Origin: Tetmemena sp. SeJ-2015
Lineage: Eukaryota; Ciliophora; Spirotrichea; Sporadotrichida; Oxytrichidae
Length of the DNA: 64,000 nucleotides
Direction of reading: 5' to 3'
Assembly (NCBI GenBank): GCA_027382625.1
Contig: JAJKFJ010022536.1
Span: 1 to 64,000, forward strand
The notes beneath the pieces were generated by a model, which worked only from the letters and a program-made list of their open reading frames with translations, did no database searches and was not told the DNA's origin. Each line of letters starts with the position of its first letter. Position 1 is the stretch's first letter. Positions 33,367-45,558 of this stretch are shown here, piece by piece. Position numbers and translations under genes: made by a program.

Positions 33367-34060
33367 TCAATTGTGCTGTTATTCCTCTGGATCCAATTTT
33401 TCATAAATAAGGAGAGTGACATTCCTTTTAGAATGTAAAACATGTTCAATTTTGACTACTTTTTAAATTTCTGAATCATTACAAAACCACCATTAGCCAT
33501 CTGTCCTTCTCGTAATGCAATTATAATGACCTGAGCCTAAGAACTCGCCCTTGTGCTAGATAACACTTTAAAGCATGAACTTTCCAAGTTTATCCCAGGG
33601 TTGATTGCAGTAACTATAAAAATTAGGGAAATAAAAACTTACTCATCCATGTCCATAGTGAGAGGATACTCCAAAGGTTTTGTATTTTTATGGAAGAGCA
33701 TTTGATTTTGGCTTGCTCTATACTACTCTTCAAACCTCTTGACATGGATAACTAAATACTTGGGCAAGTTGATAAATCTTTTCTTTATCTTTGCATTAGT
33801 TTTAGTCTAGCATCTAATGCATGAGTACATCTTATACATTAAAATGAAAATAAATTTATTATCTCATCAGGAGAACTGCCTCCTAATTACTCGGTTGCTA
33901 AGAATTGCTGAAGGGAGGATTTGAGGTTATGGTTAGTAATTTAAATTGAAAGGTCTTTAAAAGGAATGGAAGAGGGTGACTTGTACTCACACTACTTGCA
34001 CTACACTACTTGAGATAGCTACCCAACAAATAATTAGTCGATGATAGACAATATATTTAT
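33367..34060 (-). CDS. Ubiquitin-specific protease, C-terminal part only
   Basis: Minus-strand reading from about 34060: DQLFVGQLSQVVQCKQCEYK, PFKDLSIQI, SLQQFLATEQLGG, CIRCQTKTNAKIKKRF, INLPKYLVIHVKRFEEQ, SVIQHKGEFLGSGHYNCITR, WWFCNDS, ending YEKLDPEEQQHN with TGA 33367. These are the finger CxxC pairs and the catalytic His box (GHY) of USP/UBP cysteine proteases. A 17-nt IES between AGATG pointers (seen on the plus strand as CATCT at 33811 and 33828) splits the second CxxC. A 29-nt GT-AG intron is at 33614-33642. The catalytic Cys box (GLxNLGNTC) is absent upstream, where only about 470 bp separate this gene from TERT. The N-terminal MDSs must lie elsewhere, or this is a truncated copy. Confidence 0.85.
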
Positions 34061-34532
34061 CATAGGATAGTTTAATTGGCGGTATTATTTTCATTATAAA
34101 CAGAAATTAAGGCAAAGTAGGATAGGCTTATTTTAAATTTAACTAGTTTTAAAACTGTGGCAGTTAAAGTTTTAAAATTTCTGTTTAATTTATTTATATT
34201 CAATGAAGCATTAAATCTACTTCAATTTTTATATTTATAAGTATTTTTTTTAATATGTTTAAAGAAAAATGATTTGAATCAATATGTAAATGATTTTGGT
34301 AAATTTAAAAGTTCATAGTTTTTTCATCTAAAGTTAAATTTATTGTGAGACTATAGATAATGAGTTTGTAAAAACTCATTTTAAGTTAAAAATTATTAAA
34401 AAATTCATCCAGCCCCAGATAAAATTTTATATTTTAATAAAAAATTATGATTCTTCATATATTTTTATCAATTAAAATCTGATTTTAATTTGATTTTGAA
34501 CAATACATAATTAAAATTCAATATTTGGAGGA
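34061..34532. other. AT-rich region between divergent genes
   Basis: Lies between the USP fragment (minus) and TERT (plus). No USP N-terminal coding sequence and no recognisable promoter element. Confidence 0.5.
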
Positions 34533-37500
34533 ATGAGCGCTAAAAAGCCCTCTGCTTAGTCTAAGCTTGCATTTGGAGCTTAGCAAAAGGCTAGCATTTA
34601 AAAATAAGATAAATCTAATGAACAAAACTAAAAGGATGAAGCTTTGACTGCAACAAACAATCTCAAAAGCAAATAAGATCAGCCAAAGCTAGTTCCAGGG
34701 ATCAAAGGATAAAAAACACCCATAAAAGGTAATCAAGAAAGTCAACCAGCAAAAGATGAGGATTTATAGAAGAAGAATCAACCTATAACACCATCTAAAT
34801 AGCAAAGTTTCTCTCCTTTCAAGCTAGTTAGTGGTTAATAAAAGGCAGAAACTGTTAAGAATAGTCAGCATTCTTAAGCTCATTCCAAAATTCAAAACAC
34901 CTCTGCTCAAGGTAACATCGACTTGGATGATCTTCATCTCGCACTCAAATCTTGCAATGAAATTGGTCATTCGAAAACTCTATTTCAGTTCTTCATTGAT
35001 CTACAAAAGTTGACTCAGGAGAAAATTCCCTCAAGAAAGAATACTGAGCTTATTAAGAACGATTTACAATTTCAGCAGTTTTGCAAAAACGTAATCCTCT
35101 GTACTGAACAAAACTATGATGAGAGAGTTCTTGAGAGATTAACATAGTAGGATTATAAACTAGACTATAAAAATTCTTACGTAGATATGATTTCAAAGGT
35201 TATAAAAGAGTTGCTAATGGAGAACAAGCTGAATAAGCTGCAAACATTTGGGTATAAGTTGATGCCAAACAGTGGAATGGATAACTATCAATAAGGATAT
35301 GGCAACAATAACTTTTACTATAACTAGCAAATGCAGCATCATCTCGCTCACAACTAAGATATCAATGCCTATCAAGTCAGATGTGAGTATATCAATTTGA
35401 ATAAGCAGTGTATGATTACCAAGAACTGGGAAAAGGTCTATATGTATTTAGGGGACATAATTTTCATGCATCTTTACAAAGAGTATATGATATTTCTAAA
35501 GACGAGAGACGACTCTCTTGTTCAAATTTCTGGAACTAATATCTTCTGTTATTTGAATGAAAAGCTTGGAAGACTCTAAGCAGCATTCTACGAGGGACCG
35601 AATAAAACTGCTTCTATGCAGGCGAATGCAGCGTCTAACAATCTTAATCAAGACTCAAATGGCTATAATTTATAATTAAACGGAGGCGATTAGAAATAAA
35701 ATGAACTGAATAACGACTTTGCCTCAGCAGAGTAGAGAAAGATCGCGAGAGCATAAGTAATGAGAAAGACTCACAAGTATAATTTAAAGGGACCGGATGA
35801 CTCCTACCTCACTGGTTAGGAGAAAGGATTTTGGGATGATCAAGTTAAGAGAAATAGACTTTCTATTGCGTTCATCAGAACAGAAATTCCAAGTTCTTCC
35901 AAAAGCATGTTCTAAATAGCAAGACCATGTCTACATAGTAGATTCAGGAGCTTATCATTAGAGAAAATTTAGGTTTCAACAGAGTTAGAAAGGAAGTAAA
36001 AGATAAGGTTTAGGGAATCGTAGAATAGGTTATAATTAATTAGAAGAAATTCGACTACAAGTACTATAGTCAAATTAAATTTAATCATTGAGATTAATTT
36101 AAATTAATCTTGTGATATTTGTCAAAGAATTGTCCTCTGCCTGAGAATTGGAAGGATCTAAAGTAAAAGCTGATCGAGGATGCTGGTTCAGGACCTGAGT
36201 AAAGAGCTAAAGTATTCAGACAAATATTATTTAATTCATAATTTACTATTATTTTAATATTAGAGTTCCAGCAGGACTAGAGATAAATTGCAAACTTCTT
36301 AACTGAATTCATCGCAAATGTTTTCCCCAAAAACTTCCTAGATGGGAGAAATAAGAAAGTTTTCAACAAGAAGGTTTACCAGTTTGTGTGCTTCAACCGC
36401 TTTGAATCTTTTACTAAGATTACACTGCTTCATAAGTTTAGAATTAATGAGGTGTCTTGGCTAAATTATCGAACCAAAAATGAAAACTCACAGTATTTCA
36501 AGAACGAAAATGAGTACGTGCTTTTCAAGGTACTCAAATGGATTTTTGAGGATTTAATTATCTCCTTACTCAGATGCTACTTCTATTGCACTGAGAAGGC
36601 TAAGGAGTATCAGAGAATCTTCTATTACAGAAAGAACATTTGGAATTTAGTCATGAAGCTTTCTATAGAAGATTTGTCCAAACAAAATCTGAAATAGGTT
36701 GAGAAAAAAGAAATGAGAAATTTCTGTGAATCCTAAAACTTTGCTCCAGGGAAGCTAAGACTAATTCCTAAAGGAGACACTTTCAGACCAATTATGACCT
36801 TCAATAGAAAGATTCCTAACTAAGTTGGAAAATTCACCTCTCGCATGACCACAAACAATAAACTGCAAACTGCTCACATGATGCTCAAGAATTTAAAAAG
36901 CAAAATGTTCAAGCACCAATTTGGTTTCGCAGTGTTTAACTACGATGACATAATGAGGAGGTATGAGACATTTGTTGAGAAATGGAAAGCTACAGGTGAG
37001 AAGAAGCTCTATTTTGTGGCCATGGATATTGAGAAGTGCTACGATAATGTGGATTGTGAAAAAGTTGTGAATTTCCTTTAGAGATCAGACCTTTTAGACA
37101 AAGAATATTTCATCCTCAACACCTTTGTGCTAAAGAGAAAGAACAATATAATCGTTGAGAGAAGCAACTTTAGGAAACTCCCTATTAAGTAATACTTCAG
37201 ATACAAGTTTTAGAAAGATAGGAATCGATGGAAGCAGCTACCCTACTCTCTTTGAGATATTGGAAGATGAGTTCAATGATCTCAACATGAAGAGAACTAT
37301 CATTGTTGAACAAGAACAGAGAAAGAAATTCCCAAAGAACGATTTATAATTATATACTCATCTTAAATTTATTATAAGATTTGCTCTAACCTGTCATCAA
37401 GATTTGCTAAAATAACTATGTTACCTTCAACAAGAACCAATATAAGCAAATGAAAGGTATTCCTCAAGGACTATGTGTTTCTTACATCTATTTATAGAAA

Positions 37501-38486
37501 TTAAATTTAATATAATATTTTATTAACATCCTGTCATCTTTCTACTATGCTAACTTAGAGGAAAATGTTTTGCAATTCCTTAGGAAAGAATCGCTTGAAC
37601 CAGAAAAACCTGAACTTAACCTACTTATGAGATTAACAGATGACTACCTCCTCATCACAACAGAGAAAAACAACGCCATGCTTTTCATTGAGAAACTTTA
37701 TCAGCTTTCTCAAGGGAATTACTTTAAGTTTAACATGAAAAAACTGAAGACTAATTTCCTTCTAAACCTACACAAAATAGGAGCGAGTGGCTAAGTTGCT
37801 CCTAGTTAGTAAAGCTTACAGCAGAAATAACAAATTGCCTCAGTTTAAGCATTGATCCTAACTCTATTATGATGGAGGAGGAACTTTTCAACTGGATTGG
37901 AATATCGATAAACATGGAGACACTCAACATAGTTCAGAACATCAACATAAAGAGGGAAGGCATTCTTTGCACGCTCAATGTTAACATGCAAACCTTTTAA
38001 TCCACTCTCTGGCTGAAGAAGAAGCTCAAATCATTCCTCATGAATAACATATCGCATTACTTCAAGTCAACCATCAATTCAAGAGAATTCGCATAACTTA
38101 CTCTCAATAAACTATACATTGCAGCTGCTGAAAAATATGTCGCATGTTGCTAAGAATTCAAGCGTTTCCATTTAAACAACACAAACACACTCACTGTTAG
38201 TTCTGCTAACAAGGAATCAGCACTAGAAAAATTAGGAAAGTAGATAGACATCAAAATCATACTCATCGTCTACGTCGTGATTAGATCTTTCTTCAAGTAT
38301 CTTGTGTGCAATGTAAAAAGTCCAGTCTATGAGAGATCAGACTACTAAAGCTTCTTCCAGTATAGTTTAAAGTTCTTCACTATGAGATTTGGAATTGCTA
38401 AGAATGAGTTTAGAGGAGTTTACAAAATTCTTAGAGCCAAGGAAAAGAAACTAGAAGCCTCAAAGATTGAGTTCTAGATTGAGTGA
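34533..38486 (+). CDS. TERT: Telomerase reverse transcriptase, germline form
   Basis: Catalytic subunit of telomerase, which adds G4T4 repeats and is central to macronuclear chromosome formation. ATG 34533 starts MSAKKPSAQSKLAFGAQQ with a Gln-rich leader. RNA-binding-domain region: KVYMYLGDIIFMHLYKEYMI (about 35430-35500) and VYQFVCFNRFESF. RT motif 1/2: APGKLRLIPKGDTFRPI (36735-36795). Motif A: YFVAMDIEKCYDNVD, Asp at 37024. Motif B': KGIPQG (37460). Motif C: RLTDDYLLIT, Asps at 37639-37644. C-terminal extension to TGA 38484. Four IESs in linear order: 36065-36115 (pointer TAT), 36223-36255 (AATATTA), 37341-37377 (GATTT), 37484-37525 (ACATC). Three single-base breaks sit in homopolymers (near 35901, 37208, 37830). 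The assembled product is about 1263 aa. Not scrambled. Confidence 0.95.
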
Positions 38487-38703
38487 ATTTGTATTTAAAG
38501 AGAGAATTAATTTCTTATACTTAATTGAATCAAAATTATTTCACTTTTATTCGTTGTGTGTTTTATCAAAAGGTTATATATATCTTTTGAATTAAAAATA
38601 TGATGTCAACTCTGCTTTCAAAAAATGAGAATTAAGTCAGAATTGTATCATATGGTAGTTATAAATGCGCTTGTTTAATTTCAACTATATAAGTGAGTTA
38701 ATT
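38487..38703. other. Convergent junction TERT/RRM gene
   Basis: AT-rich, no feature recognised. Confidence 0.4.
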
Positions 38704-39049
38704 TCAAAACCTTCTTCTGAGGTTATCGAAATCAGAGTTGCGATTTTATTGATCCTTTGCGGGATAATAAACTTTAGTTGCCTGCTCAATTGTTAAAGTG
38801 GCGATATCAACATTAATTTCACCTTCTTCAAATGCCTTAGAAGCATCTTCAGCATTACGATAAGTTACGAATGCAAAGCCTAAAATGCGATGGCGGCCAT
38901 TTCTAAGTTCTTCAGTGGGAATTTTCACTTAAATAAAATACTTTGAGGATTTCTCCAAACTTGCTCATTACATTCTTAATATCATCCTCATTAATATCAG
39001 CAGTCAATCCTCTCAGTTTAATAGTGAATTGATCAATAGTGGGAACCAT
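38704..39049 (-). CDS. Small RRM RNA-binding protein
   Basis: Minus-strand ATG 39049, MVPTIDQFTIKLRGLTADIN. RNP2 is FTIKLRGL and RNP1 is RILGFAFVTY, with the usual spacing for one RRM. It ends IATLTIEQATKVYYPAKDQQ and a short basic tail (TGA at 38704-38706), about 110 aa. A 13-nt segment between AAGT repeats (near 38927-38943) must be removed to join VMSKFGEILK to VKIPTEELRN. It is too short to be a spliceosomal intron, so an IES is favoured. A lone C-terminal RRM with this ending resembles eIF3g-type domains, but the protein is too short to assign. Confidence 0.8.
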
Positions 39050-39162
39050 CTGCTCTTACTTTCATCTAAATAAATTGCTACGATTTTTTCTTCTATAACT
39101 TATTTTCGATAACAATTTAAAGATGTAATTTTATATGTTTTTAGAGCAGGTCCACAACCATT

Positions 39163-42100
39163 TGACTTATTAACGTCTATGTTATGGAAATACCGGAGTG
39201 TCCTTATAGTACCTATTATCTAGATCCTAACACAGATCCCAACAAGGTTACATTCAATTCAGATATTATGTTTTTATTTGATACCAAGCTGGCTTTTGTT
39301 ATTCCTTAATCACTTAAGTATATTTTGAAAATTAAAAAATATTACTTTCAAAATTGATGCTATATAAGATATTTTGAAGGATAATTAATTTAAAAGAGAA
39401 TTTTAAAGACTTTATTTTTCACTTAAAGATATAAATTCAAGTAGTACATTTTATTTTATATTGAATTTAGTTTTGATGATAATACGGACAAGGAAGGAGT
39501 GTACGGCTTTCATATTTTATTTATTTTGGTGGAATACTCAAATATGAATCCTCCCTACTCTATTCCAATTACTGTCGTTGTTTTTGAACCACCAATCATT
39601 TATATTATTTAATTCAACGCCAAACCTCAACAAGCAAAGCGATTGTTTCAAATTCATAATTTTAAATATGCTTGTTTTTATTGTTAGTAAAATTAGGTAA
39701 ATAAACTTAAATATATTATAAAATGTCTTAAAAAATAACTGCACTTAAATTAAAATAAGAAAAATATATTTTAAATGAATTCAAATAAGAGCAGTAGATA
39801 GTTTTCAGACAATAAAATAAATAGGATACAATCTATCTCTCCAACCTTATTCCTTGCTATAGCGAGCTACTAAACTAGGATGCGTTTAGATTTGCTCTTT
39901 AGTCCAATCTAACTTAGTTATCGGTGAAAGGTTCTCAAATTCAATTGCTCTTGGGAAATTTATTTTAAATTATATTTTATTAAGAAATGACGATGACCCC
40001 AACTAATACTTAAGAGGAGGCTCTGTTATGAATATCATAGACTTAAGCACGGGCAAAATATCTAAGCAAGTATTTTTTTGGATTTAATACATTCCTCTCA
40101 ATTATAATTTAACAGATAATAGTGAAGGCTCTCCAGATTAATCTGGAGGGAATACAAATTCACCAAGTTACAAAAAAGAAAATTGTACTTGCTAGCTCTA
40201 TCTTAATAAAGTTGATGCTTAAGGATATTTGACTATACTTTTTTCAGACCCTATATAAATATTGGATACTGATAACTTAAGTTCAAACATTTAGTTTCAT
40301 ATATAAATATAAAGAGGAATCAATTGTATTCTAAATAAATAAAATAATTATTTATGCTTAATCAATTGTACGCTATTTTTAAATTTAATACTCTTTATTC
40401 TTAATTCTTACTTTTTGTTTTTAATGATTATTTATTATCTAGTGATTGAAACATGAGAAGAGATTTGAAACAAAATTTTAGAAAATCTTTTATTAAATCT
40501 TCTGACTATCATTTACAATTTACATAATTTAAACATTATTTGCTCTGACAGCAATAATTTACAATCTTAATGAATTATTCTTTGATTTCTTAGTTTATTG
40601 AGATATAAAAATTTAACATCTTTGATCTAATATAATTTTATCAGTAAAAAAAAATTAATTTTTCCTCAAGAGGAATTTAATTGAACAAATAAAACTTGTA
40701 AATCAAATGATCTAAGCAACTTATCTTTTCAACTCAAAAATATATAAGTTGTTTATTTCGTTAGTTTCATTATAAACCTAATTTTTATATGATCCTTCTT
40801 ATAATTTGACATTACAAGCAAAGATGATAGTGTGAACAATCTTCTTAATATAACTAACATCAGATATAATAAAATACTGAAGAGTATTAAATTCGGTAAA
40901 AACTAAAGCTTTGTAAACTCTTAATCTGAAATGACTATTGATTAAACCTACATTAAATCAGTTCGCATAGTCAGCTACACTACTACAAACTTAAAGCTTA
41001 AATTTGATTTCTAAAATGTAGAAGCTGTCTCTTAAAGCTATGTAACATTATTCGTATTAATCATTTCAGTATTTAGATAAAATATACATGAGCTTTGCTG
41101 ATCCATCATATTTTAAGGCTAAGGACTATAATTAATCATTGATAGTTAAAAACGAAATCTTGTCCACAAAAGTTGAACGCCAAGAATTTATCTCAACTTA
41201 ACTAGAGAAAAATTTAGTTACAACATTTTAGGTTTTTGGAAACGTAATTTAAGCAGGAATATATATTAATATGCTACTGTAAATAATTCTAGGTTTTACG
41301 ATGAAGCGTATATGGACTTTGCTAAATTTCCTCTCAATAATTTCGCACATTCCTATGCTTAGAATATGTACACCTTACAATTTGTTAACTTGTCTAAATT
41401 CTATAATTGACATCTATTATGATATTTATATAATTATGTTTTATTTGCAAATCTCAAACATGTCAATTATCCCTTAAGAGCTCTTAGACATTATATCAAC
41501 CGGTATGGAAAACTTCAAAGATAGTATATTTGGAGTATTTAATGAGTTGGAGAGCGATCTTGAAATTAATCAAATGGATATCTTTTTATTTGAAAACTTC
41601 ACTTTAATACTTAACTTTATACGATATAGTTCTAGGAACTTCTTGGTTATATTTATAGTTACCCTTGTGACATTATTTACTTTGGGCAATCCTAGGCGTT
41701 TTTATAAGGTTCATAGCTATGAAGTTCCCCATAAAGTAATTATTTACTTGATCATAAATATTTTTAGTTCAAAAAGTATTTTAGTAAAGATTAGAGATGT
41801 ATTATACTATTTAATTTTAAAATGCTTTGCTATTTTCTGCGCTTATTGAGACGTATTCTAAGAGATATTTAAAGAACTGTGTTGCAAGCTTCCTACAGCT
41901 TTAGCTTAACAAAATATTTTTGACTTACCTATTGTGCATAGTTTATTCTTTGTCAATCCCTGCCTTTTTGATTTTCTTGTTGAGGAATAGATTTTTGCTA
42001 AATGATAAAGAATTTCAGAACAAGTATGGATCTCTAATTTCAAATTTGAATCCGAAAATACTAACAAGCAAAACTTAGAATGGGATATCTTATGGCATAT

Positions 42101-42180
42101 TCCACACAACAATTTATCTCTTTAGGCGCTTTATTTACGCTCTCTCAATTTAAAATATTTCTAAAGCAAAAATAAATATG
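39163..42180 (+). CDS. Large surface protein with extracellular repeats and multi-pass C-terminus
   Basis: A chain of plus-strand blocks: VYVMEIPECPYSTYYLDPNT (39170), FDDNTDKEGVYGFHILFILV then NPPYSIPITVVVFEPP (39470-39600), LRGGSVMNIIDLSTGKIS (40010), NCTCQLYLNKVDAQGYLTIL (40180), VRIVSYTTTNLKLKFDF (40960), MSFADPSYFKAKDYNQSLIV (41090), INMLLQIILGFTMKRIWTLL (41270), MENFKDSIFGVFNELESD (41505), hydrophobic segments to 41849, and IPAFLIFLLRNRFLLNDKEF (41960-42020). D-x-T-x-x-G-x-Y...V-V-V blocks resemble cadherin/Ig-like beta modules found in many ciliate surface proteins, and the end is multi-pass membrane. Blocks are separated by AT-rich gaps of 50-450 bp, presumably IESs. The start codon was not identified and the exact joins were not worked out. 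Confidence 0.6.
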
Positions 42181-42364
42181 AACATGAATTGCACATATTT
42201 TATGAATTACTTTTATTTTAAAATCATCCAAATTTGATTTAGATAATTATCTATCAATAAAAATTTAACCGATAAAATATTTTTAAATGAGCTACAATTC
42301 AAGAATATTTGTAACTTTTGTAATAAAATTATAATATTGATTGAATATTTGTGATATTAATTGT

Positions 42365-43010
42365 GATGCTAATGAATAATTAAGCTTTTCAGTTTTTGTT
42401 GTGCTTGCAACTCAGCTAAGCAAGCGCCCTCATGCTAATACTGTTTAGGCCCTACAAAAATTATAGAGATAATTAAATAGAGATCGTGAATGAAGTTAGC
42501 ATATTTATGATAACTCTCCAGCTCATCCCATTCACAGAACATTTCAAATTATTTTATTTCGATGGAGACGTCCAAACAAGATAATCCATTGGTCTCTCTC
42601 TGATGATATAAATCTTTCTTATTATGCTTCTAAACTTTTGCAATTTCGCATTTGGAATTATTAGCAAAATACCTAAGTTCCTCAAAAATAAATAACTTAA
42701 GAAGCTACAAAAACATCAAAGTCGTGATCATTTACTAAATAATTAAAATATTCAAGCATTAACTCACAAACACAATGAGAATCTTAATATATAAAATACT
42801 TTTAGAAAATAATTTAAAACATAAATTATTAAATTAAAGTAATAAACTTGGTTTGAAACGGTCTTGAGGAGATCCACTCAAAATTACAAAGTATCTCATC
42901 ACCTCTCAGGTCCATCTATTGGGTTAGTATTCTGATATGAAATAAGCACCAATACAATAGTCATCTAAAGGAACTTTGCTATATGCTATCTTCATAGTTT
43001 ATTTTCTTTG
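42365..43010 (-). CDS. Unknown protein, minus strand, at least two blocks
   Basis: Block at 43000-42880: MKIAYSKVPLDDYCIGAYFI, then YFVILSGSPQDRFKPS after an in-frame TGA that may mark an IES. Main block at 42770-42370: LMLEYFNYLVNDHDFDVFVA, then in another frame FANNSKCEIAKVQKHNKKDL, SCLDVSIEIKQFEMFCEWDE and YQHEGACLAELQAQQKLKSL. The protein is Cys- and acidic-rich with a short hydrophobic stretch (LYLIISIIFV). No family recognised. The 43341-43906 frame upstream on the same strand may belong to the same gene. Confidence 0.45.
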
Positions 43011-43340
43011 CAAATGAAAAAATTATTGATATTGAATTTAATGATTAAATGTATATATTTCATTAAGAAAGGTTTTTCAATTAAGTTTAAATTGATAGTT
43101 TACTCAGTTTTTGAAAAAAATAAGTTCTTCCGATTTTGATTCGAAAAAACAAGAGTTTGGTTAGATCCATTTAGGAGATGCATTGATTTTGAAACGTTTG
43201 TCTTCTTTTAAAAAGTATATGCTATGCTTTGCAAACATCATGATGAAAATTTCAAACAGTATGATCTATAACATTAACCCCCAAGTCTCAGGGACATTAA
43301 TATAATACCAATTTTATATTAATTCATTCATAAATCAGTA

Positions 43341-43906
43341 TTATCTCCAAAAGTGGAGGTTAATTAACAAAAATGCCATTACTGACGATATCACTTTGAG
43401 TTGTTAACCTTAGCCACACAACAGGCAGAAACCCCATTACTCTTGAGTTGCTATCGCCATTGATCGCTTCTTCAGTTCTTGATAAAACAAGAGAAATATG
43501 ACTGAAGGTAAGGTTGGAGCCTTGATTCAAGCCATCTCTCCGTCTCATAGCGAAAAACAGCTGAGAAAAGCTGGAGCGAACTCTATACATTGCAAGAAAC
43601 TTAAGATTTGAAGAGATGAAAGTTTACTCCGATGACCTCAAGGTTGATGCATCTTCCTGCTAACTCTATTCATTACACAGATATACTAATTATTACTTTG
43701 AGATTGTCTTCTCCCTAAAATCCTCAAATTCTTTTTCAAATTCCTTGGTTCTAATATTGTGGGACCGAAATTAAAAAAGAAAACTGTCACTTTTGGAAGA
43801 GTCTAAGACTGAAACTGAGCTGAAATGAAAGACTGGACAATTGTGAGCTGTCACTTCAGAACATAATCTTACAGTATCTAAAATAATACTCGATGAGTCA
43901 TATTCA
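43341..43906 (-). CDS. Unknown protein, 180-codon open frame
   Basis: Open from a TGA near 43904 to a TGA near 43330. The frame contains LDTVRLCSEVTAHNCPVFHF, HNIRTKEFEKEFEDFREKTI, LAMYRVRSSFSQLFFAMRRR and NSRVMGFLPVVWLRLTTQ. Internal Met at 43590. Codon use with TAA/TAG as Gln is consistent with a real gene; the N-terminal segment is not identified. Function unknown. Confidence 0.45.
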
Positions 43907-44329
43907 TTTCCTCAGCGAATCTAATTACTGGTTCCTCGATTATTTGATAAATTACTGAAGATAGAAATCAAATTGTCTTAAGATAAATGAGATGGTATTT
44001 ATATATATTGCCTGAATTAAAAGAAACATATAAATTAATATCCAAATTTATTTCAAATTCTGTTTTAAAATGGCGAATTTCTGCTTACGGCTAATAATAA
44101 TGTCTTGCTCTGATCTCTGCTTTTTGCTCTTATTCTTATTCTTTTTATTTTTTAGTTGGGTTTGAATAGGCTTCCTTCTAAAATTTTAGTTGCTCAGTGC
44201 TATAATTTTGTTATCTTCTGATCAGCTTGCCGTAGAGTGAAGAATCCAACTGTTTCTGCTAAATTAGAGCTTGCCAAGTTAGAAATTGGTGCATAGAACA
44301 CAACTTAAGTCTAAAATCTATATCTTTGT

Positions 44330-44657
44330 TTGAACGGGATGAAGTACGTTAAAATATTTTAAGTTTACTTCTGTAAAGGCTAAACGAAGGAGGACTAAGC
44401 TCTAGTCTGCTACACTAAAAGTTAGTATTGTAAGAGCTCCTTGTATCCCAAGTATTCCTGAACAAAGTACTCAATCTGCTAAGTGGATAAAAGTCAGGTT
44501 CAACTCATAGAGAGTAAATTTAAAACTACATAGACACAAATAGCTAAGAAATCGAGATCAAACTCTAAAGTGTACTGAAAAATACTTGTAAAAAGTGGCT
44601 ACTTTAAATAAAAGCTGGCCTTCTGAATCAAATAGGGCTGAACGTATTATATCAATT
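44330..44657. repeat. Diverged copy of a 336-bp dispersed element
   Basis: Related along its length to 55120-55455, with shared phrases such as CTTCTGTAAAG and GCTGAACG at the right end. The left inverted repeat has decayed. Appears to be the older of the two copies. Confidence 0.6.
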
Positions 44658-44937
44658 AATTTTATACTATAAATAATTATTAAAATATATCTAAAGCTGT
44701 CCTATCAGCAAAAAATTATATTAAAGTGCTATTGCTATATATTTGCCCCGAGAGATTCCTTAATTTATGATATAATTTAATTTACATTATTTAAATTACT
44801 ATAACTTTACTACTAATCTCTTTTTACAAAATAATTTTAAGACATTTCAAAAATATTTTCTAAGATTTAAATTAAAGCTAAAATCAAAATCTATAATGAT
44901 TTATAAACACTAAAATACTAATAATTTTAAATAAATC

Positions 44938-45558
44938 ATGAATAATAAATTCTATTTTAAGTTTCAACTTTTAATTGAATTCCTAAATTTTGTAAGAATC
45001 AAGTGGAATAAAAAAGGCAAAAAAGACATAGCAAATTTAATTCAAAGAGGAATCAAGGAAAGGTGGAGGGATATAATAAATCATGGATTAGAATCAAAAG
45101 TTCAAATGATAATAATTAAACAATAAATAACTTGGTAACATAAGATCTGGATCAAGAATTTGATTTATTTTATTGTTGATAATACTTCATAAACTTAAAT
45201 AACTTCTATTAATCCAGGAGATATAAAAAAGTCAGCATCAATCTTGGATTAAAAGAAAAAATAGAAGTCTATAATTAGCTCTTCAAATCCTGATGACTTA
45301 GAACACCCAGTTATGGTTCCTGTAAGATCCTTCAAAAGAATCAATAAAAAGAGAAAGCCACAATACTAAATGGCTCTTGAAGATTTCCTTTATTTCCTAA
45401 TTATGTTTAGATCTAACTAGAGAATATCGAATGAAAGATTTTAAATTTTCAAATTTAAACCTTAACTGAGCAAGTCGTTCTTTGTTCTATAGACTATCTT
45501 AAAAATTTATCGTGACGAATTATTAGTTTCAAAATAAAGTTAAAACTCTTGTTGAGAT
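44938..45558 (+). CDS. Lys/Asn-rich unknown protein
   Basis: A frame from ATG 44938 stays open to a TGA near 45556 with several TAA/TAG Gln codons (about 206 aa). The best part is 45180-45540: SINPGDIKKSASILDQKKKQ, SSSNPDDLEHPVMVPVRSF and MALEDFLYFLIMFRSNQRIS. In the first half a second frame (NSKRNQGKVEGYNKSWIRIK, NNLVTQDLDQEFDLF) looks equally protein-like, so an IES or indel near 45160 may join the two. Function unknown. Confidence 0.4.
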
